This document shows positions 16,126 to 16,133 of a stretch of 16,133 nt of DNA, piece by piece. The notes below the pieces were generated by a model that was given only the letters and a program-made list of their open reading frames with translations, had not been told where the DNA came from and searched no databases. The DNA comes from Patescibacteria group bacterium (GTDB taxonomy: Bacteria; Patescibacteriota; Saccharimonadia; Saccharimonadales; Saccharimonadaceae), in the NCBI GenBank assembly GCA_030917245.1, contig JAUPVA010000010.1, positions 1 to 16,133 on the forward strand, written 5' to 3'. The stretch's first letter is position 1; each line of letters starts with the position of its first letter. The position numbers and the translations under genes were made by a program.

Positions 16126-16133
16126 CTCTGTTA

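Overview
The window is gene-dense, bacterial and about half GC. It most resembles a Candidatus Saccharibacteria or other Patescibacteria (CPR) chromosome. The reasons are the shortened alanyl-tRNA synthetase, an FtsA/PilM-type ATPase paired with a membrane protein carrying a Baseplate_J-like segment, a modular prepilin-type protein, a LysM-CHAP hydrolase, and very tight gene packing. The standard code fits: TGA ends ruvX and no gene needs a recoded TGA. The lineage is an inference from gene content, not a proven placement.

Layout from left to right: a partial uvrA (minus strand, C-terminus beyond the left edge); a small plus-strand membrane protein whose stop codon is interlocked with that of exonuclease I (sbcB, minus); the GTPase Obg (minus, just upstream of sbcB); a two-gene unit encoding a type IV prepilin-like protein with four cysteine-paired modules and an anchored coiled-coil protein; a LysM-CHAP cell-wall hydrolase with a strong promoter and a roughly 225-nt structured leader; a tight operon (FtsA/PilM-like ATPase, membrane protein with Baseplate_J-like segment, ruvX, mltG); a divergent 281-aa protein of unknown function; and a 633-aa alaS that meets it tail to tail.

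The central 8 kb looks like an envelope module. An actin-like ATPase is coupled to a bitopic membrane protein, a glycan-strand terminase (MltG), a peptidoglycan hydrolase and a modular surface pilin. uvrA, sbcB, ruvX, obg and alaS are housekeeping genes.

The most interesting points are these. (1) The LysM-CHAP leader has hairpins capped by GAAA and GUAA loops, two mutually exclusive long-range stems, and a Shine-Dalgarno sequence placed for an AUU start codon. (2) Several genes have a TATAAT element only 6 to 11 nt before the start codon, which predicts leaderless or near-leaderless mRNAs. (3) The alanyl-tRNA synthetase lacks both the C-Ala domain and the barrel that normally precedes the editing core. 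(4) Obg has TKIE in place of NKxD. (5) The FtsA/PilM-like and Baseplate_J-like proteins form a coupled gene pair. I saw no tRNA, rRNA, CRISPR array, insertion sequence or clear intrinsic terminator.
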